From Corynebacterium auris (GTDB lineage: Bacteria; Actinomycetota; Actinomycetes; Mycobacteriales; Mycobacteriaceae): a DNA stretch of 64,000 bases. Numbering within the stretch: the stretch's first letter is position 1; each line of letters starts with the position of its first letter. The stretch lies in the NCBI RefSeq assembly GCF_030408575.1, contig NZ_CP047047.1, positions 2,039,275 through 2,103,274 on the forward strand. Direction: 5' to 3'. The position numbers were made by a program, and so were the translations under genes. Below the pieces are notes generated by a model that had not been told where the DNA came from, did no database searches, and was given only the letters and a program-made list of their open reading frames with translations. Positions 7,651 to 16,389 of this stretch are shown here, piece by piece.

Positions 7651-10600
7651 TTAGCGCTGCGCATGGGTACCTCCCTTCTCCTGCGCGGTCCCGGACTCGA
7701 CGTCGGCGGCGTCGTCGCGGCGCAGGTAGCGCCAGGCACCGAACCCGAAGAGCAGCAGGCCGAGGGCCAGCAGCCAGGCGAGGCTCTGCATACCGGTGTC
7801 GGGCAGCAGGCCGCCGAGAACGCCGGTCAGGCGCAGCGCGCCGTAACTATCGGTGGCCACCACCGTCTGCCCGTTCGACAGCGCCGCAACCCCGACCTCG
7901 CCGAAGTAGGAGAACGTCTCATCCATCGGCTCGCCGGAAATGTCGACGCTGAACGCGCAGGTGTACGTAGCCCCCGGGGCGAGGATATCTGCAGGGCACA
8001 CCTCGGCGGGGATAGCGCCGTCGGGGCCGATCACCGCGGAACCCGTCTGCGAGGTCACGGCGTAGCCCGCCAGGGAGGGATCCGCGATTGCGGAAAGTTG
8101 CGCGTCGAAAACTCCCGTGTTTTCCACGGTGTAGGTCACTTCGAAGCTGGTGGCATCGTCGGGCAGAATCGACCGGTCGGCCACCGCACCAGTGACGGCG
8201 CTCACCGGGGTTCCGGGGATGCGCTTGGTCACCTCGATACCGGGGAAGCTGTTGAGCACGGAGATCGACCAGCGGGAACCGGAGCGCGACGTGTCCTCCC
8301 CGCTCGTTGCTACCGGAGCGAACGCGACGCGCCGCTCGGTCGAGGCGCCGCCACCCGCAATCAAATCTCCCCTGGCTGTGACGCTGAGGGCGGGGTCGAC
8401 ACCCTGAACGCCGTCCTTGACCTCGGTGACAGTGCACCGCCGGTTAACGGGCACGTCCTTGATCACGTGGCTGCCGCCGGCTCGGAGTGTGAAGGTCTCC
8501 TCCCCTGCCCCGCAGGCGTGGCTGAAGGTGAACCGGTTGTTCTCGCTGCCGGCGCCGGCGGATTCTTTGGTAAACGTGACGTCGTAGGTCGCGCGCGGGT
8601 GGTAGAACTCGGCTCCCACGACGTACGTGGTCATGGTGCTAGGGGCGTCGCCGGGGACGGTGAAGGTGGTCTCGTAGTTCTTCTGCGGGGCGGCGGAGAG
8701 GGGGACCTCGGCAAGCGGGGTGGAAGAACCCGTGTATTCGGGCCCGTTCCAGGTGGCAAAGCGCATGCAGGGCCGCCTGTCGCCGCGGACCACCTCGACC
8801 TCGCCGCGCGCAGCGAGCGCGGGGCTGTTATCGAAGCTGATGGAGCATTCCATGCCGACGGGCAGAGCAACCGTCTCCTCGGCGAGTACCGCCCCGTCGC
8901 CGGTAGGCAGGCGCCCTTCGACGACGGAGGCGAGCGGGTAGGTGCGGCGCGTCTCCTCCGCGCCGCAGGTGATCGCCGCCGCGTAGCCTTCCGGCGCAGC
9001 GCCGACGAGGTAGCCCTCCTGGCGGAGGATAATGCCGACCGGGCTGGTGCGACGCTCGATGGCGTTGGTGAACTCCAGAACCGTCGGCTCCGCCTGACCG
9101 GGCTCGGGGGCGCGGCCCGTGGCGGTGGCGGGGTCCTTCGGAGTCGGGTCCGCGTTCGAGCCCGAGGTCACCGTCATCTCTAGCTCCTGCGGCAGCCCCG
9201 TCGCGGCGACCTCCTGGAAGGTGCACAGGGCACCTGCGGGGACGGAGGCGTGCGGGCTGGAGTACTCCCACTGGCCGTTAAAGTCCCCCGGCGCGAGCGC
9301 GGTGGGGATCACCGCGTCACCTGTGCCGACCGTGTCAGTCTGGTAGCCGATCGCTTCACAGCGCAGGGCGAAGCGGAAGCGGGTGTCGGCGTCAAGCAGG
9401 TCGAGGTCCTCCTCGTTGCCCGTGACCTTCTTGTCCAGCCTCACGGTGGAGTACTCGTAGTTGTAGTGGTTGGTCAGGGTGACGTGGTTTTCCTCCGCGC
9501 TGTCGACGGTGAGGATGGTCGGCGATTGCGTCGTGCCGCCGGCAAGTTCGGTGTCGCTCGCCACGTTGCCCCCGGCGCGGTCCACGACCCAGTCGACCTC
9601 CTCGGGCGCGAGGTACGCCTCGAGGATGCGCTGCCCCTCCTGCATGGTCAGGTGGAGGGAGCCGAAATTGTCGCCGCTGATGGCGCAGTCGGCGCCGACG
9701 GGCACGCCGTTAAAGGTGGTTGTTCCTTCGCCCTGGATGGACCGCGTTTGGGTGAACAGCGTGGCGGTGTCCCCGGTGAGGGGGTCGGCGCACACGATGT
9801 CAAAGCGGTGGTTATGGAGCTGTTCCTGCAGGTCCTGGCCTGAGGAGGCGTATTGTCCGCGGACGTCGCCGGGCAGCCGCGCGATCTTTTCCAGGGGGAT
9901 GTCGGTGAGGCGGCGCGAGTAGATGTTTTCCAGCAGGATTTGGTCCTCGCCGGCCCGCGCGGTGAAGGAGATCGTGCTCGCCTCGACGGCGGTCGCGCCC
10001 TCGTCGGTGTTCAGGCCGATCCGCGTGGTCAGGGTGATGCCTGTCGCTGTAGTGGTAGGCCCCTCTAACCCGGTGCACTCTGCACCTTCCGGAATGCCGC
10101 CCTGGCTCAGCCGCTGGCCGTTGCTGATGGTCGTGGATATCCGCACCCCGTCGGTGCCGTCGGGGTTGGTGCACACGAGGGTAATGGGGAACTGGCGCTG
10201 CAGCTTGACCTGCTTGCGCTCGTCGGAGATGTACTGCTCAGTGGCCGGGTCGAACTCGACCACCTTCGTGGTCGTCACCGTCGACGGCTTGTAGCTGTAG
10301 ACGGCCGAGACCCCCACGACAGTCTGCTGGCCAACGGTGAAGGGCACCCCCAGCTCGATAGCGCCCACACCTGTGGCGGCCAGGATGAGCTCGCGATCGA
10401 TGGCGTAGGCGGTGCCGTTGAAGTTGGTGCGCTGCAGGTCGTCGGCCGGCTGCTCGGTGAGGACGCACTCGCTGCCGAGGGAGAGCTCCTCGGCGGGCAC
10501 GTGGAAACTCTCCCCATTGTCGAGGGAAAAGGTGTACGTCCGGTCCTGGGGCAGCGGTACTTCCGGCGTAGCGGCGGCCCGGCACGTCAGGCTGTAGGAG

Positions 10601-13548
10601 ATGCCTTCGGAGGGGATCAGCGCCGGCGCTCCGCCGAGGATCTGGGTGATGGTGACGCCGTCACCGGCCGGGGTGAAGGTGTTGGTCACGGTCACTGCCG
10701 TTTCCGGCCCCGCTACCCGCGTGCTCTGCTGGGCCACGTCGGTGGCCATGATGAGGGCGTCGCCGTATTGCGGCTGGTCTTCGGTGAACGTGCAGGTGTT
10801 GCCGTACGGAACGCCCATCGCGCCGGATTGGTCGTTGGCGAGGTCGTTCGACGCGCTCAGCGTAACGCGGCCCCCCGCACTGACTTCCGCGGAGCCTGTC
10901 AGCAGGACCACCTGCGAGCCGATATTGCGGGTCCCGCAGCTGAAGCGGATGGTGTAAGTGCTGGGCGCCGGGGTGCTGGCACTGTTGCGCACAACCTTGC
11001 CCACCGAGACGGTCCCGAGCTTGTAGTCGTAGGCGTTCACGACCGTGACCAGGTTGCGCTCGCCTTGCTGGCTCGGCCAGACCGTGAGCACGGGGGTCGT
11101 GCGCCCGTCTTCGTTGTCGACTTGCGTGGTCGCGTCGTTGGCGTCGTTGGCGCGTAGCACGGCGCCCACGAAGCGTGTGTTTTCGGTGTCCCCCGGTTGT
11201 TCCTCCCACAGGTTGCACGCGGAACCGACCGGGACCTGCGGAATCGTCGCGTCCGCCTCGCCTTGTCCAACATGCACAGTGCCCGCGATCTCCCTGCCCG
11301 TCGGCGCGGTGCAGCGGTAGTTCACGGTGAACGTTGCGCCCTCGAGGTCCGCGCTGGCTGCCGCGGGCCCTTCGACGAGCTTGCGCACGGACACGTCGCG
11401 AACCACGTACTCGTACTGCGTGCGAAAGTGCATTTCGCTTCTCGACGCTCCCCCGGCCGGCAGGGTGAAGTGGTACGCGTAGTTCGCGTTGGGGTCGACG
11501 GGCACGGTGGCGCCGTCGACAGTGACGGTGCGCCCGGCGAATCGGATCTGGTTGCGTTGGTCGCCCACCAGGTCTGTGCGAGGGCGCACGGTGCAGTCTT
11601 GGCCCACGGGTATGCCACTGACCTCGGTGCTGCCGTTGACCCGGGTGCCGGAGCGGGACATGGAGATGGTGGAGCGCCAGGGGGGAAGGTTGGTTGCGGC
11701 ACACGTGATGTCGAACTCGTAGGAGTCCAGCTGGAAGCCGTCTTCGACCGGCTGCCCCAGGATTTCTTTGCTGATGACGAGGGTGCCGGTGCCGTACATG
11801 TACTGGTTGTAGGCGTGCGCGGCGTTGTTTTCCTGCAGCGTCACGGTGTAGGTTGCGCCGCCGCCGTTGGGCGTTTGCGCCGGGGCCGTCGGGGCCTGGT
11901 TCCACTGCAGGTCGAGGGTGGTGCCCGCGGGCGGCTGCGCCGAGGCCTGTTCCTCGCGCACGGTGCAGCTCGCGCCCCGCGGCAGGGTGGTCACGGTCCG
12001 GGCGGTGCCGCGTTCGATGTTTTCGGAGGCGGCAAGGCGGATCCCCGGGTACGCCTGGGAGACTCTAACTCCCCGGGACTCGATGTCGTTGCAGGTGTAG
12101 GAGATAGTGAACACGCGGCGCTGCAGGTCGGTGTAGTTTTCCGCGTTACCCGTCACCGTTTTCTGCAGCCTGAGGTTGGCGGGCTGGAAGCGCGTCCTCC
12201 ACTGCACCGAGCACGAGGGCACGCGCCCAGTAGTGTCCGTCACCACGACCTCACTGCTGGTGCCGTCGGCGCTGTTGTTCACCCGGACCGGCATGTCGGT
12301 GGGCTCCGTTCCCGCGGCGAAGGTGCGCGTGATGGAGGTCGAGTTGGCGTCCGTCAGCGAGCACGTCCATGTGGGCTCGTAGCGCCTTGTTGCCATCCCG
12401 GCCTGCGCGCCCGTCGCCGTCGAGCGGTAGACGACGGAGCCGGCGTAGCCCTCGCCCGCGGTGCGGGCGCGGATGTACGCGCCGGTGGAGCCGGGTGTGG
12501 CGTCGATAGGCGTATCGGTCTGTCCTTGGCGGTTGAACACTTGGAACCCGCTGGCGTTAAACACGGTTGCTTGGCCCGTCTGGCGCTGCTCGAAGACCTG
12601 TGAGTCCACGGAGACCGGCGTGGCGGGCACGGAGGCTCGCGAGAGGTCGATGCCCAGGGCGAAGGCCTGAGGCACCGACGCGCTTCCCGCCAGCGCGACG
12701 CGCAGCGAGGTCGGGTTCTGCCGCTCGTATACCCATGTGCCTGGCCGCTCGGGCGGGTTGCCCACGATGGCGCCGGGGATGCGGCACACGAAGTCACGGA
12801 ACTGGCTGGTGGCGTAGTACCACTGGATCGGGGAGTTGAACTGGCCTGGCCCGAACATGGTGTCTCGGTGCGGGGTAGCTGAGCTGCAGGCCTCCTGGTA
12901 CCCGTTAGGGGTGATGCGGGAGTAGGGGCCGTTAGCTCCGCCGGTGGCCACCACGGAGATCATCTCGCCGACGGTCCCATTGCGGCGCGTCGACTCGGCG
13001 TCCGCGAACACCACGCGGAAGTCCTGCTGCACCCCGCCCCTGGTCAAGCTGATTTCTGTGATATCCAGCTCGATGTAGTCGGTCCCGCGCTTGCGGATGA
13101 TCGGTGTCTTCGTGTCCCCGCCGTGAGGGGCGAAGACGCGCTGGCCGGCCGTGGTGTCCCCGAACGCCGAGTCCGAGCTCATGCGCGTACTGCCCGTGGC
13201 GAAGTCCCCGCCTGCGTCATCCGTGTTGGTCTGGGCGATCCTCATCGACAGCGTGTAGGGGCCGATCGTCTTGGTCACCAGCAACGGGTTACTCGCGCTC
13301 TGGGTCAATTCGGCCTGCGTAAAACTGATCCAGCACGTGTTGTTGGCGCGGGTGCGCGCTAGATCCCCGAGGCGAAACGAGCAGTCCGTGAAGTTCCAGT
13401 CCGAGGCGTTCGGCACCGTCGCCTGCGCCTGGGCGCGCGGGGCTGACAGCGGTATCGCCGCACACGTGAACGCGACGAGGAGGGCCGCCGCGAAGGCGGC
13501 GAACCTGCGCGCGCACGCAGTAAGACTCGCGGGGGCTGCTGTAAGCAT
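7651..13548 (-). CDS. Giant pilus tip adhesin (SpaC/SpaF-like, LPDTG), 1965 aa
   Basis: First gene of the pilus operon. A secretion signal lies at residues 1 to about 42 (AQAQA). The N-terminal adhesive region to about residue 440 contains several cysteines. About ten repeats of roughly 90-120 residues follow, each with a pattern like F-x-Y-x-C ... G ... IPxGxxCxxxE. These resemble the DUF5979/CNA-B-like stalk domains of corynebacterial tip pilins. A final domain around VTYTVENTGVFDAQLS precedes LPDTG (residue 1915), a membrane span and a charged tail. The length matches SpaC/SpaF-class tip proteins (about 1900 aa). The role in host adhesion is inferred from the family. The GTTCTTATG context shows only a weak ribosome-binding site. 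Confidence 0.85.
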   Translation of the reverse strand: MLTAAPASLTACARRFAAFAAALLVAFTCAAIPLSAPRAQAQATVPNASDWNFTDCSFRLGDLARTRANNTCWISFTQAELTQSASNPLLVTKTIGPYTLSMRIAQTNTDDAGGDFATGSTRMSSDSAFGDTTAGQRVFAPHGGDTKTPIIRKRGTDYIELDITEISLTRGGVQQDFRVVFADAESTRRNGTVGEMISVVATGGANGPYSRITPNGYQEACSSATPHRDTMFGPGQFNSPIQWYYATSQFRDFVCRIPGAIVGNPPERPGTWVYERQNPTSLRVALAGSASVPQAFALGIDLSRASVPATPVSVDSQVFEQRQTGQATVFNASGFQVFNRQGQTDTPIDATPGSTGAYIRARTAGEGYAGSVVYRSTATGAQAGMATRRYEPTWTCSLTDANSTSITRTFAAGTEPTDMPVRVNNSADGTSSEVVVTDTTGRVPSCSVQWRTRFQPANLRLQKTVTGNAENYTDLQRRVFTISYTCNDIESRGVRVSQAYPGIRLAASENIERGTARTVTTLPRGASCTVREEQASAQPPAGTTLDLQWNQAPTAPAQTPNGGGATYTVTLQENNAAHAYNQYMYGTGTLVISKEILGQPVEDGFQLDSYEFDITCAATNLPPWRSTISMSRSGTRVNGSTEVSGIPVGQDCTVRPRTDLVGDQRNQIRFAGRTVTVDGATVPVDPNANYAYHFTLPAGGASRSEMHFRTQYEYVVRDVSVRKLVEGPAAASADLEGATFTVNYRCTAPTGREIAGTVHVGQGEADATIPQVPVGSACNLWEEQPGDTENTRFVGAVLRANDANDATTQVDNEDGRTTPVLTVWPSQQGERNLVTVVNAYDYKLGTVSVGKVVRNSASTPAPSTYTIRFSCGTRNIGSQVVLLTGSAEVSAGGRVTLSASNDLANDQSGAMGVPYGNTCTFTEDQPQYGDALIMATDVAQQSTRVAGPETAVTVTNTFTPAGDGVTITQILGGAPALIPSEGISYSLTCRAAATPEVPLPQDRTYTFSLDNGESFHVPAEELSLGSECVLTEQPADDLQRTNFNGTAYAIDRELILAATGVGAIELGVPFTVGQQTVVGVSAVYSYKPSTVTTTKVVEFDPATEQYISDERKQVKLQRQFPITLVCTNPDGTDGVRISTTISNGQRLSQGGIPEGAECTGLEGPTTTATGITLTTRIGLNTDEGATAVEASTISFTARAGEDQILLENIYSRRLTDIPLEKIARLPGDVRGQYASSGQDLQEQLHNHRFDIVCADPLTGDTATLFTQTRSIQGEGTTTFNGVPVGADCAISGDNFGSLHLTMQEGQRILEAYLAPEEVDWVVDRAGGNVASDTELAGGTTQSPTILTVDSAEENHVTLTNHYNYEYSTVRLDKKVTGNEEDLDLLDADTRFRFALRCEAIGYQTDTVGTGDAVIPTALAPGDFNGQWEYSSPHASVPAGALCTFQEVAATGLPQELEMTVTSGSNADPTPKDPATATGRAPEPGQAEPTVLEFTNAIERRTSPVGIILRQEGYLVGAAPEGYAAAITCGAEETRRTYPLASVVEGRLPTGDGAVLAEETVALPVGMECSISFDNSPALAARGEVEVVRGDRRPCMRFATWNGPEYTGSSTPLAEVPLSAAPQKNYETTFTVPGDAPSTMTTYVVGAEFYHPRATYDVTFTKESAGAGSENNRFTFSHACGAGEETFTLRAGGSHVIKDVPVNRRCTVTEVKDGVQGVDPALSVTARGDLIAGGGASTERRVAFAPVATSGEDTSRSGSRWSISVLNSFPGIEVTKRIPGTPVSAVTGAVADRSILPDDATSFEVTYTVENTGVFDAQLSAIADPSLAGYAVTSQTGSAVIGPDGAIPAEVCPADILAPGATYTCAFSVDISGEPMDETFSYFGEVGVAALSNGQTVVATDSYGALRLTGVLGGLLPDTGMQSLAWLLALGLLLFGFGAWRYLRRDDAADVESGTAQEKGGTHAQR

Positions 13549-13650
13549 AAGAACCGGGGGCCTCTCAGTGAACCGATGCCGGGAAACGTGTCGATCCGTA
13601 CTGCCGAATACCTCCGGCCGTAGAAACAGGCAGCCTTAGAATCTTTGCGT

Positions 13651-13679
13651 ATTATGCCAGCTCAATCCCGGCCTGGCAA
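13651..13679 (-). promoter_or_regulatory. Promoter of the pilus operon
   Basis: On the minus strand a -35 box TTGCCA (13674-13679) is separated by 17 bp from -10 CATAAT (13651-13656). TGG directly before the -10 forms an extended -10 element. It lies 103 bp upstream of the tip-adhesin ATG and just after the stop of the crotonase gene. This is a near-consensus SigA-type promoter. Confidence 0.7.
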
Positions 13680-13700
13680 TATTAAGATTCAAGCGAGCTT

Positions 13701-14423
13701 CTAGCGCCCCGTAAACCGTGGTGCCCGCTTCTCTGCGCGCGCCCGCGCGGCCTCGGCAAGGTCCTGGGAGGTGAAGGGCGCCTCGGTGGCCTGCTCAAGC
13801 TCTTCCGGGCTGTGCAGGTCCGGCGCGAAGCGCATCTTGATGTTGCGCTGCGTCAGCGGCGCCTTCGCCGCCACGGTCTCGGCGAGGCGCACGGCGTCGT
13901 CGATGCTCTCGCCGGGGATGCCGTAGCCGCAGTCCACGGCCGCCGCCGCGTCGAGCGCCCCGCCGGTATACAGCATCACGCGGGCCCGCGACCCACCGAC
14001 GAGGTCCGCGAGGCTGGTGACCACCCACTCGTTGACCCCGATGGCCATGTCGCCGACGGGGATGCGGAAAGACGCCGCACTGGAGACGACGCGCAGGTCG
14101 CACGCCATGGTGAGCATCATGCCGGCACCGATGGCGGGCCCGTTGACGTAGGCGACCACGGGTACGGGCAGGGCGCGCAGGGTGTGGATGAGCTCGTCGA
14201 AGGCCGGAAAGAAGCCGCCGCCGATTTTGTCCTCGCTCAGATCCGCGCCGGCGCTGAAGCAGGACCCGGCGCCGGTGAGCAGCACGGTGCGGGTGTCGGG
14301 GCCAAGCGCCCGCAGCGCACGGGTCAGCTCCGCCGCGAGGCTCACGCTGATGGCGTTGCGCTTTTCGTGCCGGGTGAGGGTGAGGACGGCGAGAGCGCCG
14401 CGTTGCTCGACGGAGACCAGCAT
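13701..14423 (-). CDS. Crotonase-fold protein, EchA6-like, lacking both catalytic glutamates
   Basis: Enoyl-CoA hydratase/isomerase superfamily member, 240 aa. Oxyanion-hole segments are present (SAGADL near residue 58; NGPAIGAGMMLTMACD near 95). The glutamate of GGGCELA in true hydratases is replaced by methionine (GAGMMLT), and the glutamate of the QPE motif is replaced in FRIPVGD. Classical hydration is therefore unlikely. Mycobacterial EchA6 also lacks these residues and binds acyl-CoAs rather than hydrating them, so an acyl-CoA-binding role is possible here. The ATG follows the PPK2 stop directly (TAGATG), which implies translational coupling. The substrate is unknown. Confidence 0.8.
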   Translation of the reverse strand: MLVSVEQRGALAVLTLTRHEKRNAISVSLAAELTRALRALGPDTRTVLLTGAGSCFSAGADLSEDKIGGGFFPAFDELIHTLRALPVPVVAYVNGPAIGAGMMLTMACDLRVVSSAASFRIPVGDMAIGVNEWVVTSLADLVGGSRARVMLYTGGALDAAAAVDCGYGIPGESIDDAVRLAETVAAKAPLTQRNIKMRFAPDLHSPEELEQATEAPFTSQDLAEAARARAEKRAPRFTGR

Positions 14424-15323
14424 CTAGTCGCCGATCTGGTCGCGCCCGCGCTTGACGATCAGCGGGTCGGGCTCACCGACAACATCGTGGTCCTTGTTCG
14501 TGTACTCGAACTTGCTCAGGATGTAGCGCATCGCGTTGATGCGGGCGCGCTTCTTGTCGTTGGATTTAATGGTGATCCACGGCGACTCGTCGGTGTCCGT
14601 GTAGCGGAACTGCTCCTCCTTGGCGCGGGTGTAGTCGTCCCACTTGTCCAGGGAGGCCAGGTCCATTGGGGAGAGCTTCCACTGGCGCACCGGGTCGACC
14701 TGGCGGATAGCAAAGCGCGTGCGCTGCTCCTTCTGGGTCACGGAGAACCAGAACTTGGTCAGGGAGATGCCGGAGCCGAGGATCATGTTCTCCAGCATGG
14801 GCACCTCGCGCAAAAACTCCGCGTGCTGCGATTCGGTGCAAAAGCCCATCACGCGCTCCACGCCGGAGCGGTTGTACCAGGAGCGGTCGAAGAAGACGAT
14901 CTCTCCCCCCGCCGGGAAGTGCTCGATGTAGCGCTGGAAGTACCAGGAGGTGCTTTCGCGTGGCGACGGCTTTTCCAGCGCCACCGTCCGAGCCCCACGC
15001 GGGTTGAGGTGTTCGTTGAAACGCTTAATAGTGCCGCCCTTCCCGGCGGCGTCGCGGCCTTCAAAAATAATAATGTGGCGCTGGCCCGTTTCCTTGGTCC
15101 AGTTCTGCCACTTCAGCAGCTCAATCTGTAGGGCGCGCTTGACCTTCTCGTACTCGTCGCGCTTCAGGCGCTCGTCGTAGGGGTAGTTTTCGCGCCATGT
15201 TTCAATCGGGGTCCCGTCCGGCTGGAGGAGGACCGGGTCGTCCTCGTCCGAGTCGTCCACCCAGTAACCCTCGATCTCGGCGAGGTCAATCATCGGCATG
15301 TCGTCGTCAGTGTGGTCAGCCAT
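14424..15323 (-). CDS. ppk2: Polyphosphate kinase 2
   Basis: Phosphorylates nucleoside diphosphates with polyphosphate. P-loop GRDAAGKGG and Walker B-like FFDRSWYNR are both in place, followed by the conserved FCTE, KFWFSVTQKEQ and WKLSPMD segments of the PPK2 family. The start at 15323 (MADHTDD) was chosen because a TACGAT -10 box (15331-15336) lies exactly 7 nt upstream, which predicts a leaderless transcript. An ATG three codons earlier would lie inside this promoter. The 299-residue length fits class I PPK2. Synteny with porA-porH-groEL2 matches the corynebacterial ppk2A neighbourhood. Confidence 0.93.
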   Translation of the reverse strand: MADHTDDDMPMIDLAEIEGYWVDDSDEDDPVLLQPDGTPIETWRENYPYDERLKRDEYEKVKRALQIELLKWQNWTKETGQRHIIIFEGRDAAGKGGTIKRFNEHLNPRGARTVALEKPSPRESTSWYFQRYIEHFPAGGEIVFFDRSWYNRSGVERVMGFCTESQHAEFLREVPMLENMILGSGISLTKFWFSVTQKEQRTRFAIRQVDPVRQWKLSPMDLASLDKWDDYTRAKEEQFRYTDTDESPWITIKSNDKKRARINAMRYILSKFEYTNKDHDVVGEPDPLIVKRGRDQIGD

Positions 15324-15409
15324 AGGCGCCATCGTACCGGGGTTACCCCACCCCCGCGCGGCGAAAAACACATAAGCCTTACTGCATACATGCAGGGGTG
15401 GGCACGAAA

Positions 15410-15433
15410 AAACCCCGCCGCGAGGGCGGGGTT
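15410..15433 (-). terminator. Terminator of the porH-porA transcript
   Basis: Arms aaccccgcc and ggcggggtt enclose a short loop. On the minus strand the stem is followed by a run of T (ttttttcgtg). It sits 33 bp beyond the porA stop and shields ppk2 from read-through. Confidence 0.88.
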
Positions 15434-15465
15434 TCAGGTCAGGCAGAATGCCCGAGGGTACGTAC

Positions 15466-15675
15466 TTAGAGGTACTTGTTCACCACGTCGAGGACGTTGC
15501 CGAGGTTGCCGGCGAGGCCAGCGAGGGACTTGATGAAGTTGAAGAACTCGCCGGTGATGGTGTTACCGGAGGAGAGAGCGGTCCAGTCGGTGATCGCCCG
15601 GTTAAAGTTCTCCAGGGACTCGGGGGTCGTCGGGGCTTCTTCAGAAGTGCCAGAGACGGAGAAGAAAGAGGACAT
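15466..15675 (-). CDS. porA: PorA-like small mycomembrane channel protein
   Basis: A 69-residue acidic protein with no signal peptide, as is known for corynebacterial PorA. The N-terminal half is Ser/Thr-rich (SSFFSVSGTSEE) and offers serines that could be O-mycoloylated. The C-terminal half is an amphipathic helix (FFNFIKSLAGLAGNLGNVLDVVNKYL). It is assigned mainly by position: second gene after the PorH homologue, between groEL2 and ppk2 as in C. glutamicum. PorA and PorH form a hetero-oligomeric outer-membrane channel in that species. Sequence similarity itself is weak, as expected for these fast-evolving peptides. AAAGG (gtaaaacac context) precedes the ATG. Confidence 0.72.
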   Translation of the reverse strand: MSSFFSVSGTSEEAPTTPESLENFNRAITDWTALSSGNTITGEFFNFIKSLAGLAGNLGNVLDVVNKYL

Positions 15676-15708
15676 GTGTTTTACCTTTCAGTGAAGCGGG
15701 TGGGAGGA

Positions 15709-15906
15709 TTAGTCCTGACCGGGGACCGGGACGGTCGTGCGGTTAGTACCGAGGAGAGCGGAAGAAGTATCCGCAATGATGTCGTTGGGCTTAGCCCACT
15801 CGCCGATCTTGGCGAAAATGCCCGGGATCCCCTGCAGGAAGTCGACGAGGTTGCTGACGAACTTATCGAAGTCGCCGAGCTGGGTTGCAATGGTACCGAG
15901 GTCCAT
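15709..15906 (-). CDS. porH: PorH-like small mycomembrane channel protein
   Basis: A 65-residue acidic peptide beginning MDLGTIATQLGDFDKF, which resembles the MDLS..LG.YE start of C. glutamicum PorH. It is amphipathic, with helix FVSNLVDFLQGIPGIFAKIGEWA, and has no signal peptide. AGGGG precedes the ATG. It is the first gene of a two-gene transcript with porA, driven by the promoter at about 15984-16014. PorH pairs with PorA in the mycomembrane and is O-mycoloylated on serine in the model species; Ser18 and the SS pair near residue 48 are candidates here. Confidence 0.78.
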   Translation of the reverse strand: MDLGTIATQLGDFDKFVSNLVDFLQGIPGIFAKIGEWAKPNDIIADTSSALLGTNRTTVPVPGQD

Positions 15907-16389
15907 GTTTTTCCCCTTAGAAAGTTAGGTGCCAGTATGTGCCTGGCTTTGACAGTGTCTGACACCCGGCGGGCGTCACGGGGGATATATTGCCACAATG
16001 CCGGAGGGTGTCAACAGGTTCTGCAACGGTTTTTTCAAGGCGCTGCCATGCGGCCGTTACATGCTCGTGTTTGCATAGTGTTTAGATTTTTATCAAAAAT
16101 CGTGCTACCTGCGCTTCTTCGTCCCTGGTGAATGAACTCTCCGTGAACGCGGGACGGGCACGTAACGGTGCCGAAGGGCGCGGCGATTAATGTCGGCCTT
16201 TCACGCCCTTTGCGGGCTTTGCTTTTCGCCCCCTTCCGGGGGTAGTACGCTTTTTCGGGGAGGCACGGGCCGTACCGCGCACGCGCACACTCCGGGTTCA
16301 ATAAGGTGGGAAGGCGCCTCTTCCGTGCCCTGCAGACCCTCCGTAGGGTGCGTGTCAACATTGAACGCGTCAACATTCAAAGGAGAGCA
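15907..16389. promoter_or_regulatory. Divergent intergenic region: porH promoter, 5' leader palindrome, hydrolase upstream region
   Basis: On the minus strand TTGACA (16009-16014) and TATATC (15984-15989), 19 bp apart (18 bp for ATATAT), form the likely porH promoter. About 50 bp downstream, in the leader, lies the perfect palindrome gtgtctgacac (15955-15965), a possible operator. An AT-rich block (about 16078-16103) sits upstream of the promoter. Toward the plus-strand hydrolase a small hairpin, cccccttccggggg, lies near 16229-16243. No credible gene is present. Confidence 0.6.

Noticed and set aside
5586..7952. Long plus-strand open frame of 788 codons
   Set aside because: It is antisense to two clear pilin genes with signal peptides and sorting signals; the translation is Gly/Val/Asp-rich low complexity typical of GC-driven antisense frames.
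11197..12603. Plus-strand open frame of 468 codons
   Set aside because: Antisense shadow of the tip adhesin with no ribosome-binding site or domain.
13600..13700. tRNA or attachment site beside the pilus operon
   Set aside because: No cloverleaf or T-loop sequence could be drawn; the region is explained by the operon promoter.
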